Assembly: GCA_036971715.1 (NCBI GenBank)
Contig: JAVHJL010000009.1
Coordinates: 1,860,001 to 1,924,000 of the forward strand
From: Arthrobotrys musiformis
Lineage: Eukaryota > Ascomycota > Orbiliomycetes > Orbiliales > Orbiliaceae
Length of the DNA stretch: 64,000 nt
Reading direction: 5' to 3'
The position numbers and the translations under genes are program-made. Under the pieces are notes generated by a model. The model ran no database searches, was not told where the DNA came from, and saw only the letters and a list, made by a program, of their open reading frames with translations. Numbering within the stretch: position 1 is the first letter of the stretch; every line of letters starts with the position of its first letter. Below are positions 25,507 to 38,115 of this stretch, one piece after another.

Positions 25507-26582
25507 TACGGTGTGTTCATCGTTGGGGCCAGCTTATTCGTAAGCTATGGAGTTGGTACTATGGGGAATTTCGAATACCCAAAGTGACCGAGCCTCTGAT
25601 TCGTCGCTTTTATATTTTTTCCCGACAATAATTTTCTAGCCACAACGACTATTACAAAAGTGACTGGAACAAAAGTGTTTTTCTGATTGCTCTGTTTTCG
25701 TTTTCATTAGCCACCACCTACATTTTCTCATTCGACCCGCCACAAAACCACCAACGTACCCGCCCTTTGATTTTCCAAGCTCATATCTGATACACAAACT
25801 TCGTATACCTCGTCAACCTCCCCTCATCACTGGCTAAGGAGCCGGCCAATATATCGACAACATTTCGAAGATGGGGCTTTATGTCAGCTCCAATATCTCA
25901 TTCGCTTGCTCCTTCTATCTGCTTTATCCCCCCTTTTTGCCCTGGAAATCTAAAAGTCTGGCGTTTAGCCTATGCTTTCGAGAGTATTTTTCTCTCTCTT
26001 CATGTTACGGGGTTTTCGCTTTTCTTTTCGATCTCAAAACTGGCGTTTTTAAGGCTGGCCGCTAACTTTACTGTTCTATGCATTATTAATCTTCGTCTGC
26101 TTTCATTCGCCATGGCAATAGACTATGACAATGGGAGGACAAAAAATACTTAGGATAAAATTCATGTTCTATTTCATGGTGTTAGGCGCTTGACGGTTCA
26201 CACAAAAAAAAATTTCAATTTGCATTGCCTATTTCTCTCAAGACTTCTTCTTCCACAAACTGTCAAAACCTCTGAATATTCTTTGCTCCTGCGCGGGTAA
26301 TATTTGCGACAAGGGGTCTCTCTTTCATTACTTATTTGGCCCCCCCGGTCTCTTCTTTGTCATTGTCTGTTTGCTTTCTCTTTCTAGGTATCTGCGTACT
26401 TGCGAACGCGAAATTACGAAACCATTTTGCTGTACATTATTGGGAATCATTGAAGCAAAGCCGAAAACCGAGACTGTACAACTATTACATGGGTGTACAG
26501 TAGGGCTCAGGCTCTTCACGGGAATGAGATATCGACCTGGAAATTATCGTTGCACTCATGAACGGTGACTTTCGCAACCTAG

Positions 26583-26601
26583 TTTTTTTTTTTTTTTTTT
26601 T
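26583..26601. repeat. poly(T) tract, 19 nt
   Basis: Uninterrupted T run in intergenic DNA. Confidence 0.9.
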
Positions 26602-27373
26602 CTCGACTACGCTGTCAGCTCTGTATTAGGTAAAATAGGCTAATAAAGAGAAACGTCGTCAATATTGTATGTTTTGCTTCGAGAAAGCTCTTGGAGGGTC
26701 GTATCGCAAGTACAGCTAGTACCGGAGCTACAAATACGAGATTGTACCTCGCAAATGAGGGGACAATCCCAGGAACGAACGGGAACATCGCCCGGTTTCC
26801 TGCCAGGCCCTTGTTCCCCCCCTCTCTGTACCATACTTTAAATTGGTAGGTGAAGTAATCCTTAAAATCCCCAGACCACTTAAATGGCAAAGAACTTTTG
26901 AATCGTTGGTTGAGACGATTGTAATTGACATGTGCACGGCTGGGATGTGTGTACTACCGTGCATCAATGTTAACTTCAAGTAAGGCCTTGGTGCGCGCCT
27001 ACACATACGTGCACATGCCTCCTTGACGAAGCACGTGAAAGTATCTCGGCAAGCGTTACCTAGCTTCCAACACTGCTGACTTTCCAAGATTAGAAGCTAC
27101 TGAAATAGGCATCTTCAAAAAGTGCGATATCCTAACTATGTTCAATTTTAAAATTCTGGAGATGAGTCGATCGCAACATCGCTCAAAAGCCACCATTGGC
27201 GAGGAAACCCCAAGGTCGCAAGCAAGCGCTTCCCTAGTCGCCAAGCTTATCCCATCTAAATTTGGCGACATATTCTTCAACGAAAGGAGGGTGTAGGGCT
27301 GACCCAATAAATTCAAACCGCTTTTCCTCAAATCATCCGATAACCCCATTGGAGGAACGCAATGCCGGCCAAC

Positions 27374-27374
<1 letters not shown>

Positions 27375-27415
<41 letters not shown>
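27375..27415. repeat. poly(A) tract, 41 nt
   Basis: Uninterrupted A run in intergenic DNA about 620 bp upstream of the gene at 28035. Confidence 0.9.
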
Positions 27416-27418
<3 letters not shown>

Positions 27419-27935
27419 TGGTTATATATATGTGTACTAGAAACCACTTCAGAGCCGCCGAAGGAAAAATTGCGATGGCGAATTTGTAAATGAGGTTTGT
27501 TCAAGATGAATGAGAGTTTCGAACCCTCGATGTTTCTCGCTTCACCTGGCGCCGGGTATGCAATGCACCTGCGGGTGCCTGCATTCTAAACCTGACATAT
27601 TTCTTAGAGACTTGAACGCGATAGGCTGCATTCAAAGGACAATCAGCCCATATCAACTAGCAAGCACGATAGACCCTATTCAATGGCGTGAACCCCTCGA
27701 CGCAGCCGCAATGGAATCAAGTATAAATATCATCTTGCAGGTCACATGTTGGGTCACGAGGAGAAGGAAAGGGCATTTCAATTTCAACAAGCATCTAGTT
27801 ACGTTACGTAGGCTAGAACCTTCTTTCTACCGTTGTATATTTGCACTTTCCCCGCAATATCGATTGCCAAATCCGGATTTGCTGGTTGGTACCTGTGCAT
27901 TGAGCGGTGCCCTTCCGACCGGAGCTCCTCTTTCT

Positions 27936-27941
27936 TATAAA
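27936..27941 (+). promoter_or_regulatory. possible TATA box
   Basis: TATAAA lies 94 bp upstream of the ATG at 28035. The distance fits a TATA box with a short leader; the hexamer alone is weak evidence. Confidence 0.35.
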
Positions 27942-28034
27942 CCATTTTTATTGCAACTGATCGTTGACCCGTGCATTCAGATACCCGAATAGACTCGTGG
28001 TACCCTGGAAGCTTAAGGGGTTAAATTTGCAACA

Positions 28035-29649
28035 ATGTCTTTAGCTCCCCGTACCCCTCATAATACTACCATCAACAAGCATTACACCGACGGTTCACAT
28101 AGTTGTGCATCCTCATTATCCTTAGCCTCGCTTGAAGGTGACTGGAGTATCGGCTCCCCAGCCTTATCGATTACTTCGATAGATCCTAGCTCACCCAGCT
28201 TGAGATTTCAAGACCGTTGCATACAAGGGTCCAGATCCGATTCCGCCCCATTCCCAATTTTAGAAGCAGGACGGACCGTATACGAGGCCGATAGAGCCGC
28301 GGATTTGAGACACAGGGCGTCAAATTATCTTCAGTACATCGAGTCCCTTTCCCAAGCTTACGAAAGCCAACTGAATGCGTTATCCGCGTTTTTTAAGAGC
28401 AACGAAGAGAGTTTGGCGAGTAGTACACGGGAGCTTGAAGCGTACAAGGACGACCCGGCTGTCACCATAATCGAAGCATCTAGAGACGGTACTCGACATA
28501 TTATTGGTATCGACGACGTTGATATGCTTGTAGATTATTTCTGCGAGCAAGAAGAGGACGGCGATAGTGAGTTGATGCTCCAAAATATCTCTGGCACATC
28601 GGTAGCTTCAAGAGCTTTCCTGCTAGACAGAATATCGCCGGATATCATGGGTGTGCTTGGAGCAAAATTGGGAATTGAACCTCAATTTTGGGATGCACAT
28701 TTGCAATTAGGGTGCGCTTCTACAACTGAAATTTCAAGTGCAGCTAGCTCCGGGGGACAGCTTGTCCGATATGGGTCAGATAGTGGGCCCAAGGTTTCTT
28801 TCTTGAACATTCCACTTCTTAGAAGATATTCATCGCCCGAGCCGTTGGATAAAATGAAAGAAACTGGGAAGGACCTCTCCACCCATAGTCAGCAGTGTTT
28901 TTTTGAAGGGTGTTCTATACATTTGGATCATAGCGCCGACGACGCGGATCAAGTCACAGGTATGATAATCATATAATAGCCCTTTCTCTGGGTGTGGGGA
29001 CACAAAATTACTTACAGTAACTAACATTGGCGCAACAGTTCTCGTCATGGTAAACAACGGAAATAGTCCCACAAAAGCACCAACAAAGTCTCTTAGAATC
29101 TCTTTCGTAGAGCATCTGATGTCCACCAGCTCACTCTCAACCCCGACCCCGACCCCGACCCCGACCCCTTTGACCCATAACCTTATCAAAGCCATTCTCC
29201 ACCACTTAAATTCAACCCTCACGGCGATTCCGCAACAAACGCAGCAACAAACCTCTCGGTTCACCATTAATCTCTTTAAAGATGATACCGAAAAGATTCG
29301 GGAAACAATCTCTTCCGAAGCAACTACCATATGCACATTGTCGAAAACCCTAGGCCACACTTTGTTAGCGGTCGATAGTTCCCTTTCCACTGTTTCTCCT
29401 ACAGCAGGAAGCACGGGTGGTATGAAAGTGCTTGATACCTTAGCGCCGTTACTTCAACAGTTCCATGAACAGACCGAGCAGGTTACTCAGTGGCTCGAGG
29501 ATCTCGACGCAGCCGTTGTTGATAGTCAGAGGCTAAGAGAGGCGAGACTGAGGAGACTGAAGGTAGTAGTCCCCGTTTGTTCCATTTCTTTGGCTATCGG
29601 CGTCGTTGTTGTTTTTGTCACAAGGTTGGGAGTCCCTGATGGCGTTTAA
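28035..29649 (+). CDS. unknown protein with C-terminal membrane anchor (two exons, about 511 aa)
   Basis: Exons 28035-28959 and 29039-29649; the 79-nt intron (ACAG/GTATGA, CTAAC, CAACAG/TT) keeps phase. The N-terminal 70 residues are Ser-rich and look disordered. Around residues 80-140 is a helical, Arg/Glu/Leu-rich segment that could form a coiled coil. A motif near residue 220 (LGIEPQFWDAHL) resembles the IDPEFFASHL-type stretch found N-terminal in fungal CorA-like proteins, but the CorA GMN motif and paired membrane helices are absent. A helical region follows, then one hydrophobic segment at the end (VVPVCSISLAIGVVVVFV) and a short tail. It therefore looks tail-anchored or single-pass. 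A Thr-Pro run at about residue 340-350 comes from a hexanucleotide repeat. The CorA link is weak; treat as function unknown. Confidence 0.75.
29140..29168. repeat. (CCCGAC)n hexanucleotide repeat inside coding sequence
   Basis: About five CCCGAC units encode alternating Thr-Pro in exon 2 of the membrane-anchored protein. Units are six bases, so copy-number change keeps frame. Confidence 0.85.
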
Positions 29650-29934
29650 AATCTGGTAATTAGTGGCAATCGGACGTGGAGTTGATGGATTTTCGTTCTT
29701 TTTGGTCAGGGTTTCGTTTTGAGCCTGTTGGGATTTCACTATAGACATTTGATCGAGTTCTCTTTTCGTTCTTAATTTCGCATAGCCATTCTTTGAATTT
29801 CTTAAGTCGGATCTGGAATTCTGGAATTACTTATAGATATAGAGATATGTGTGCGGTTTCGCTTTTCTTTTATATTCGGTAGCTTTGGAATATAATACAT
29901 GGATTCGAAGCTAAGTAAATACATACATATATAT

Positions 29935-29955
29935 GTACATACATACATACATACA
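29935..29955. repeat. (CATA)n microsatellite
   Basis: Five to six CATA units, about 290 bp beyond the stop at 29649. The same unit recurs at 38710-38741 and 53339-53354. Confidence 0.85.
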
Positions 29956-30433
29956 AATAGGGTAGTTCGCGTGCGGATCGGGTTGAGCAATATTATTCAT
30001 TATGGTATTCATTAGTAAGATTGGTAATTATTATTTGCAGGAGAAGGGCCTTCGATCTCACCGCTAATCTATTCACATGAAAAAAAGAAAACGATAATAA
30101 AACAATAAAATCGGAGGCTTTGCTTGAGATAAGAGGAGGGGGGAGGGAGAAAGGAGGAGGGGGCGGAAACACAAAAAGGTCTATATACCGAATATACCCG
30201 AGTCGCTTCTGCCTGACTAACGCAGCTCGGGGGGAAATTAAAAAAAAAGATAAAAACAAAACCGGACAGAAAAAAGGGAAAGGAAAACAAGAAGGTCCAG
30301 AAACGCCAATTCCAAAGGGAAGGGTCCCCATTTGACACCAGTTTCAAAGTTTATTTTAAAGGATATGAAGTTAAGACTTTCCTTCGTTGTAATTTTTCTT
30401 TTGGCCCAGGAGCGTTATGAAATAAAGAGACCT

Positions 30434-30454
30434 GGGGGGGGGGGGGGGGGGGGG
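30434..30454. repeat. poly(G) tract, 21 nt
   Basis: Uninterrupted G run, the only long G/C homopolymer in the window, 136 bp beyond the stop of the Zn2Cys6 gene on the coding strand. Confidence 0.9.
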
Positions 30455-30589
30455 TATATATTTTACCTATGATACTTACTCGAAAAAAGCAAAGAAAACG
30501 CCGTCAGAAAATAGTATTATGTAGTCAAAATTATAAATATCCAGCACTGATATGAAGAAATATTGTTTCGTGTATCGGATATATAATCG

Positions 30590-33500
30590 TTATTTCATCC
30601 CTGTCAAGGTTGCGAAGCTAACGCCAGGGCTATCAGTTAGACCTTGTGTGTACTGATCCCATTGAAACCAGTCGAAATCTAGAGGGCCTTGTCGATGGGC
30701 CTGTTGCATCTGGCTTTGGAAGTCCACGGGTTCAGCCATGAGGGCTTCGAGGTCAAAGTCAAAGCCGGCAGTGGCACCTTCAAACATTGCGGCCATGCCA
30801 CTGTCAAATGGCATCGCTGCAGCCGATGGGTCGGCAGAAGTGCTTCCGAGAGACGTGGTCGAAGATGTCGAGGCTTTGCCATTGTCATGGGAAGAGCCTG
30901 GGCGACCTGATGTTGTTGACTGCGTACCGCCAACATTAGGCCAGCGAAGGAAGTTGAAGGCGTGCGGGAACATCGTTGGGAGATCAGAGTCAGGGTGCGA
31001 GACGGAATTTTTGTACACGGGGGTATCCATACTCCCCACGCTACCCGGGCGGGAGCTGGAGTTGGGATTTGGCCGCTTCCCGTCTTCGGATTTGGAGTCA
31101 GTGTTGATAGCGGAATGCTTTCTCTTGCGAGAATCTGAATGTGAAGGTTTCTCGAATTTTCGAAGTACGACAGCGGCTATTTGGGTGAAAGTTTCTGCAA
31201 TCCTTAGGAGCTTGGAGGCAGATTCGTTGGCGGCTTTCATGCGGTCAAGGTAAGAGACGACATGCTGCATAAGGAGGAAATCATCGCGAGAGGATTTCTC
31301 TTCGGGATTGCGGATAACGTTGGAGAAGAGGACGAAGAATGGGGTGAATGGGAAGTATTGAAAGAGCCTAACCGTATAAATGTAAGTAGAAATAATAGAT
31401 AGACTATTAATGGAATGGAAGCCCACCAAAGGAGAACGCTACCATCAGCGGCGTCGTTATTGACCTCCAGGGTCTGCTTAATCAGTTGGACACTGGTTCT
31501 TGCAGAGTCCAAGCAGATGGCCTCACTCAATTCGCCGCCGCCCTTGTTGACTCGGTGGATCATAATCATACTGTTATGGAAGGAGAACTTGATTTCGAGC
31601 TCAAGATATTGTTTCTCAAATAGACCGATAGAGGGAATTAGTTGAAGCCCGGCTCCGTTTTGGGCCCACCAATTTCGAAGCTCGAGTTCGAGCTCCTTCG
31701 AAGCGTGCTGACGGTCCTCATCACTGGCCTTGCAGGCCGATGCAGAGTACAGTCGCATGTAGATTTGGCTTTGGATCTTTGCTAGCCAAACCCAACCGGA
31801 GAAATGCTGCGTAAGAAGAACATTGCCGGTAACGTTATCCGGGAGGTCGACATCAACATCGAAGTCTGGAAGACAAGTACTCCGCCCAAATGTGAGCGAA
31901 AGTGCCTTATCCATAACATAAAGAGTCCAGAAAACCAGCTGCCGCTCCACTGCCTCCTCCTCGGAGAAATTCTGAGCTGGGTGGGATTGTCGATGCAAGC
32001 CTATCGCCTGCGCCAATCGGCAAGCCTGTGATAGCAACATCCAACAAAGCCCTGGTTTGGAGATCTCTTGAGCGACGATCGCCAGAGTCAACAGGGCCTG
32101 GACATTGATTAGGTTTGGAGTTAAGAGAATGCTGACGTCGTCAAAGGCGGCCCAACTGTTGAAAAAGTACTTTTCGACAAGAGCAATCTGAATGTCCTCC
32201 TTTTTGTTGGTACCCATGCCATAAAGACTAAAGAGCAGCACGTTGTTGAAACACACCAGCCACCCTCTATCACTCATCGCAGATGGTTTCTCATACATTT
32301 TGTTGACATTCTTCATAAAACTGTCGTATCTGAACAGTGGGAAGAACTTATTGATCTTAGTAAAAAAGTTATCAATGAGGCGAATGGCTTCATCGCGGCT
32401 AGGAGCAATATAATCCCTCCCTCCCATCTTCAACTCCATATATCCGTCGTATGGGAGCAAATTGGCAATATTACTGTCAAGGCCCTTCAAAGTGCGCAAG
32501 GCACTCATGGCTTCAACAACGCCGGCCGCTGTACTAGACTGAATGCTACCTGGTCCGGCTTGTGCTGCCGCTGCCGCGCTAAGCCGTGCCTCTGCTAAGC
32601 TTTCAGCTTCTGAAGATATGGACAAAATAGACGATGCACCGAGGTAATGAACATTCCCCTTTGGGTCTTTGACTAAGGTCCTAGGTGGGGCAGATCCAGT
32701 AGGGGATCCTGCCTGTCCTGGCTGGTGCCTCGGCGTCGAGGCCGAAGTCGTTGACCCGGCAGTATTTAGAAACGACGGTGGCATCCTACTCGGTGTAGTA
32801 GCCCCACCGCTTTCTCGAGATGGTGATGGGGAGAGTAAGGAGGGGAACCCAGGTGGGGTCGGGTGCATTGTTGTCATTGGACTATGCATCATCTGGCTTG
32901 CGAACGGCGACGATTGCTGCGCAGGAATAGCTTGGACTTGAGATTGCTGCTGCTGATTATGGTGAGTAGTCATATTGGATAGCTCAAGTGCAACAGCGAT
33001 CCGTTGCATTGTGGACTCCAATCGATCAAGGCGCTCATGGACCTCCTCAAAACGGTGGGCACTATAGCCATTGTTAGGGACCAACGTTGTCTATCACAGC
33101 AATGGAACGGGATAAAATGTAACCTACATGCGCGTGGACTCATTCTCTCGCTTCTGGCGTTCGGAGTAGGTGCATGCAGCTTTCCAAGTTTTGCAGTTGC
33201 GACATACCGGTTTCTCGCGACCGCAGCGTACCTATATTGGGACGACACGACATGTCAATATTTTTTTTGACCTTCTTGAGGCTCTCCGTCTTCGTGGAGT
33301 AGGTCTGTATATGAAGGCTCGGCGCGGCAATGGCTTGAGGGACAAGTTGGTAATACCTTTTTCTCACGGCACAGATCGCAGGCAGGATTCCTAGCAGTAG
33401 CGGGTTGCTTCGGTGGGTCAAAATTGTAGTTGGTTAGTACATACTTTGATGAAGTCTGGTTGAGTTTAGGCACGTATGCAGCTAAAAAGGGCGATACGGA

Positions 33501-33735
33501 TGGAATTGACGGATTTGAACGGGTATATAACACCGTAGATGATATAGATGGAACATGGCAAAAGTTTGATTGGATTACCGTTCGTTATACACGGTGTGTA
33601 GTGCAACGTAAATGGCAATTGAAGTTGAGTGCTTTTGCATTGTGATGTTCTGTTCTGTTTAGATTTTAAACTTACCCCTTGTTGGTCACCACCAGATTCC
33701 GAACCATCGTCCTTATGGTCGTCCTGTTTTGTCAT
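30590..33735 (-). CDS. Zn2Cys6 transcription factor with fungal-specific middle homology region (875 aa)
   Basis: Nuclear DNA-binding regulator. Exons on the minus strand: 33735-33676, 33407-33357, 33231-33128, 33061-31427, 31367-30590; introns 268, 125, 66 and 59 nt, all in phase, with TACTAAC in the first. The binuclear cluster is complete: C30-x2-C33-x6-C40-x6-C47-x2-C50-x6-C57, with an intron between its second and third cysteine. A short coiled coil (AHRFEEVHERLDRLE) at about 73-100 suggests dimers. A Ser/Pro/Gln-rich region follows, then the Fungal_trans domain at about 295-475 (landmarks CWMLLSQACRLAQAIGLHR and RQLVFWTLYVMDKALSLTFGR). Exon 5 continues the hydrophobic helix into PFTPFFVLFSNVI, then a basic KRKH patch and an acidic C terminus that may activate. 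Target genes are unknown. Family call firm; the 20-residue first exon is the least certain. Confidence 0.9.
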
Positions 33736-33990
33736 GGAGCCGGATCCGATTGAGGAAGTAAAAAGAAAAATAAAATAAAAATAAAGAGGATAAAGGTATC
33801 ACCAGATCCCAAAGAGGACAGAAAATGGTGGTTTGAAGTGAAAAATTAAGTTGGCGACTTTGAAGTGTCGCGTGGGAGCGAGCATAAAAGACAGAGGGGA
33901 AATCCAGGGGGAACCGAAGCTTGTATCAACAACAGAACGCAAAAACCGATGTTTGCGTGATCCGACTGGGAAGGAGAAGGATCGATCAAA

Positions 33991-34026
33991 TCCAGTTCCG
34001 GTTCCAGTTCCGGTTCCAGTTCCAGT
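33991..34026. repeat. tandem GTTCCR hexamer repeat
   Basis: About six units alternating GGTTCC and AGTTCC, 260 bp upstream of the Zn2Cys6 start codon, in its promoter or leader. Confidence 0.85.
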
Positions 34027-34168
34027 TTTTGCCAGTCCAAATGGCCCGGCAAGGGATGGTGGAGACGCCTGCTTTGGCTAGACTGAATCAGGGTAAAATC
34101 CGAGTGGTGGTCTTTCCTTGGGAGGGAGCCCTGTGGCTGTCGGTGTTTAGCTTTGTTACCACCAATAT

Positions 34169-34177
34169 TACTCCGTA
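34169..34177 (+). promoter_or_regulatory. TACTCCGTA motif, copy 2
   Basis: Exact 9-mer 434 bp upstream of the Zn2Cys6 start codon (minus-strand gene). Role unknown. Confidence 0.3.
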
Positions 34178-34610
34178 TGTTGGGTGCAGATGAAGTCAGT
34201 TGAGGCCGGCAGCGTTGATGGTTGGAGGAGAGGGAGAGGAGAGAAGAAATCTTGAGATGTTCGAAGGAGAGATGGTTTAAGTAAGTCACTAAGAATTACC
34301 CAACTAAGGAGATAGTCTCAAGAGGGTTTGATTAAGGTACGTCAGCGACTGTGGCAGAGATGGGAAGTCGGAGTCGGTTGCTACCTACATACAATGAGGG
34401 GATGCCGTTTGCTAATATCGTCCTGTCTACCAGGAGTCCCGGCCTCCGAGGACGCGGGTCCCCAAACTGCGCCACGACGCATTCGGAAAGGCCTGCCACT
34501 TGATGACACCCACGTGATCCAGACTGTGGCGGGGAAATGCGTCGAATTCAAGCTTCAAGATGCGGAAAACAGTACTTGCACTTGTGCTATGCAATATATT
34601 ATTATATTAT

Positions 34611-34624
34611 TACCTACTTAGGTA
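34611..34624. repeat. short inverted repeat TACCTA-CT-TAGGTA
   Basis: Six-base perfect arms with a 2-nt spacer in gene-free DNA; shares its arms with the TACCTAGGTA palindromes at 49060 and 60212. Confidence 0.7.
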
Positions 34625-37600
34625 GCTGTAGCATAAACAACCATTATGATACCACTGGAGTCTTTGAAAATCATATATATACTTAATACATAAGTGAATA
34701 CATGTATGGGAGACAGCTGAGAGGCATAGCTTAATTGGGCGGTTTCTGCCTGCCCTGTCCGATCAGCCAGCGAACGAAATGCATGCATGAATTCATTGGG
34801 TCGCGATCGGGTGAACATGCCCGGGACACCGGATGTCATGTCAGCAAGTTGACTCGTTAGGCCAAGCGGAATTTGTCGGTTGATTACACCACCGATATTG
34901 AGCAGCTAACTCGAAGGGGGCTGTGTACATACATGTAGACATACATAGCGAAGCTATGTTAACATATTAACTTGTCTCCATTCCACAACATCGAGCACGC
35001 TAGACGGCACCAACAAACCGTTCCGTCGACACGCGAGAGAGGGAAAAAGGTCAAATTCGAAGCTAGCTTGTTGCATGTATGTAGTATGTACGTACATCCG
35101 CATATGCGTGAATGTCTGTAAGGGGCATTTGATACCCGTATACCGTCTTTTCGTTACTCTTGCTGCTGCAGGGGAAATATCTTGACCCCGTTCTTTTTGG
35201 ATCACTGATCATGACCAGATATCTCCTTGCCATCTTTTCTATTTAATTTTCGATGTCGATAAATCATGATACCTGCTCGCGAAGCATCCATCGACTCATA
35301 TTACCATTGCAACGGCATGAATGCACAATTACTTATCCTGTTATTTCTTTTCATCGGTACCAGAATCTAGAAGTTTAATTTACATTCCATCTGGTTTCGC
35401 GATTCCATCGGGCAATATTAATCTAGTAAGGGGCAATATATACGAGTTATCGTACATGTACTTAAGCATATATAGGATTCGTTACTTTAACTGATCGACA
35501 TTGATATCAGCGGGGTGTGACGGGACATTCTCGAACCATCCTCCGCAGCTAGTTTCGTCGTATCACCTATTATTTGATGAGCGAATCTATGCGAACGATG
35601 GCCTGCTTTTGCCGCAAGCCTCTTGGGGCTCATAATGTCAATAAGCCCATAAAGCAGCTATAGAATTTGATAGCGGCGTTTTCCCTCCACTGCAGATCTG
35701 CGGCTTGCATTTTCAAATGAAGTCGTGCATTGTGGCCGGGATTTCGGCGCAATTAGGTCTCCACCTCATTGAATCGATATGCGGCCGCTTTGAAATTTCC
35801 TGCCGTTATATATAATTTCATGAATTCATCGTTTCCCGTCTGCCAAAATTTAAAATTCTCGTCTTAGATGTTAGTTTTGGGTAGCCCAGGCCGTGAGAGT
35901 ATGCATGTAAATATATCTACACGTGCACCTGCAGAAATTATGAAATTCTGGGGTATGAATGCCACGCACATATACATATAAACGGACGACATAGGGCCAT
36001 ATGGATTTTTCTGCGAGCCGGCTTGGATATTCAATCGATCAATCGATCAAGCACGAGGCGGGCCGGTTCGGTAGAAATACAAAGTGTTTAAGAACACCAA
36101 CCTACGGCGCATGCCACCGATTCGTGTGTACAAAAAGATGATACCTGGCCGTCTTATCTCACATATTCACCCATGATTAACGGAAGGATCAAGATCTTCA
36201 CCACCGTTACATGCTGGTAGCTAACTCCGCGGTACCGGCAAGCCAAGAAAGACAAATGTCTCCACAAATGAGAAAAAATTCGCTGAAGAAGAAATATGGG
36301 ATTTTTATCAACAACAACGCCGGTTTTTCGCGCCAAAATAAAAATGTCCTTCGAGAGTGAGAAAAAAGAAAATGAACAAAATTTTCTCAGAGTGCGAGCT
36401 CTACTAGCTACACGTATGGGACAGAAGTACATAGTGGACCGGTAGCACCTAACACGAACAAAAGGCTCCGGACTTGCGCCTTCAATCATCCATGTATGTA
36501 CATATCTGCAAAATATTAAAATTCTTATACATTTATGCCGGCCTTGCGCATGCCATGTGGACAATCTCGCAAACCGATAACGGTTGCGCAGAATTCGAAA
36601 CATCGACAGTTCTGGTATTGAATACTTAAATGATATCGATCTATCAAGAACGTCCTTCTACAGTAGAGCGCAAGCCTTTAAGCTTTCCTGACTCGATAAC
36701 ACCTGGAGCCGTGGTGTCGATGGTTTCATCCCAAATCGGGAATCTCCTTCACCCTAATGCCTATTCGTCCCGCTGGCCATGGAGGGGCTGATCCCCGCGA
36801 ACCTTGTAACTTGGAAAAGTTTTCCAGCACTTGTACAGTACTTGTCCTGGCCCGTCTGCGTTCCCTCTATTCCCGAACTACTGGTGTCTCTATTTTTGGG
36901 GTCAGGGAAGAGACAGACCAGAGACAGACCCTGCTCACAGTCCGTGCTGAGGGTCGGATCCGACACTACTAAGACCTAGCTCCCATTCCCATATCCAGTC
37001 GTTCCCCAAACTCGTAGCAAACATGGGCATTGCGGATCTTGGATTGTATGGGAGCCCTCAGAGGCTATAAAAGTAAGGAAACCTGATCTCGCATTGATAT
37101 GCGATTCCGAACTGATATCATCGATTAAACTAGGCGAATGGGAGAGATGGCATCTGTTCGAGGAAATGAAAATGAGGCAGGCCCAAGAACGCCTAAACTG
37201 CTCTGGTGCGGTGGAGCTTGTACTAAATGGTTAGCATCATGGTGGTTCGCATGAAATACCAGAACCAGATTCGCCTACAAAATGCATATGCAGGCGGTCA
37301 TACTTGTCGAATCCCTTTTAAATCTCCAAAAGTGGCTCCATTTGGCCTTGTCTCTAACCTAAGGGAAAGAAAAAGAAGAAAAGGACTGTGGCACTTTTTT
37401 GAATTGGATTTATCTAATTTTCTGACCCTTACCTCGATATCGTCTTTGTTGCAAAATAGTCTAATTCTCGGCCGTCCCTATTTCGTCGTTTATATGCGGA
37501 GCATACCCAAGTTCCCCCAAGCCGTCTGCCAGTAGCAGGCGTCGTTCTCAGACAATCACCGTACTCGCTCTTTCTTTTTCGCATCTGCTAGCTACATTCT

Positions 37601-37679
37601 ATATAATCATCAACGACCTCGAAGAGTTGACATTTAGTTCAGGTTGTCGCCCTCCCCTTCCGTCAAGAGGTACCGCTAG

Positions 37680-37698
37680 TTTTTTTTTTTTTTTTTTT
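37680..37698. repeat. poly(T) tract, 19 nt
   Basis: Uninterrupted T run in the pyrimidine-rich leader region upstream of the gene at 38773. Confidence 0.9.
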
Positions 37699-38106
37699 GT
37701 TCTTGTCTTTCTCTCCCATCTTAAACAGGGTGTGCATGTGTATGCTTTTCGCACCGTCCATCGAGACTCGAAAAAAAGTGTTTCAGTAGACTGCGACCCC
37801 AGCCACCTGTGCATCTATCTGCAGACGAATTCGAACCGACACGCTACCCAGGCCTTTCCCTTTCCTTTTTTTTCCCCTTTGCTCGTCAACCGGCTGCACC
37901 CTCGAGCGAAACCCCAAAAAAAAAAGGGTGAAAAAGGCGCTGGCTATTATAATTATATCTTTCCTCTGCTTCCAAAAAAATAACCGGCGTACTGAAACGA
38001 AGGCGGCCCCATTCCGAGCGTTTCGTTTCGGTTTCTCTGATCCAGTCGAATCGAATCAACCATCGCCAGCTGCATTTTTATCCCGCAAAGTAAGTCCGCA
38101 CATATG

Positions 38107-38115
38107 TACTCCGTA
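38107..38115 (+). promoter_or_regulatory. TACTCCGTA motif, copy 3
   Basis: Exact 9-mer 658 bp upstream of the start codon at 38773, followed directly by CATGTACAG. Role unknown. Confidence 0.3.

Larger units (their letters stand above)
25507..28034. other. intergenic stretch between two plus-strand genes
   Basis: The first few hundred bases are pyrimidine-rich and are the likely 3' UTR of the glycosyltransferase. The ORF at 27510-27992 has no coding character and no recognised domain. Two homopolymer tracts are listed separately. The last 100 bases are the promoter of the gene at 28035. Confidence 0.5.
29650..30589. other. convergent 3' region
   Basis: Space between the stop of the plus-strand gene (29649) and the stop of the minus-strand Zn2Cys6 gene (30590). 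It holds a (CATA)n tract, a G homopolymer and GA-rich sequence at 30130-30300. Short ORFs here are low-complexity translations of those tracts. Confidence 0.6.

Noticed and set aside
27510..27600. Minus-strand T-arm-like hairpin (GAGGG TTCGAAA CTCTC)
   Set aside because: No matching acceptor stem or A box within the required distance; probably a chance hairpin.
27510..27992. 160-codon ORF upstream of the gene at 28035
   Set aside because: Composition is not protein-like, no domain, and it overlaps the promoter of the real gene.
33846..34289. 147-codon minus-strand ORF with an ELEPELEPE stretch
   Set aside because: The repeat stretch is the GTTCCR microsatellite in translation; it lies in the leader or promoter of the Zn2Cys6 gene.
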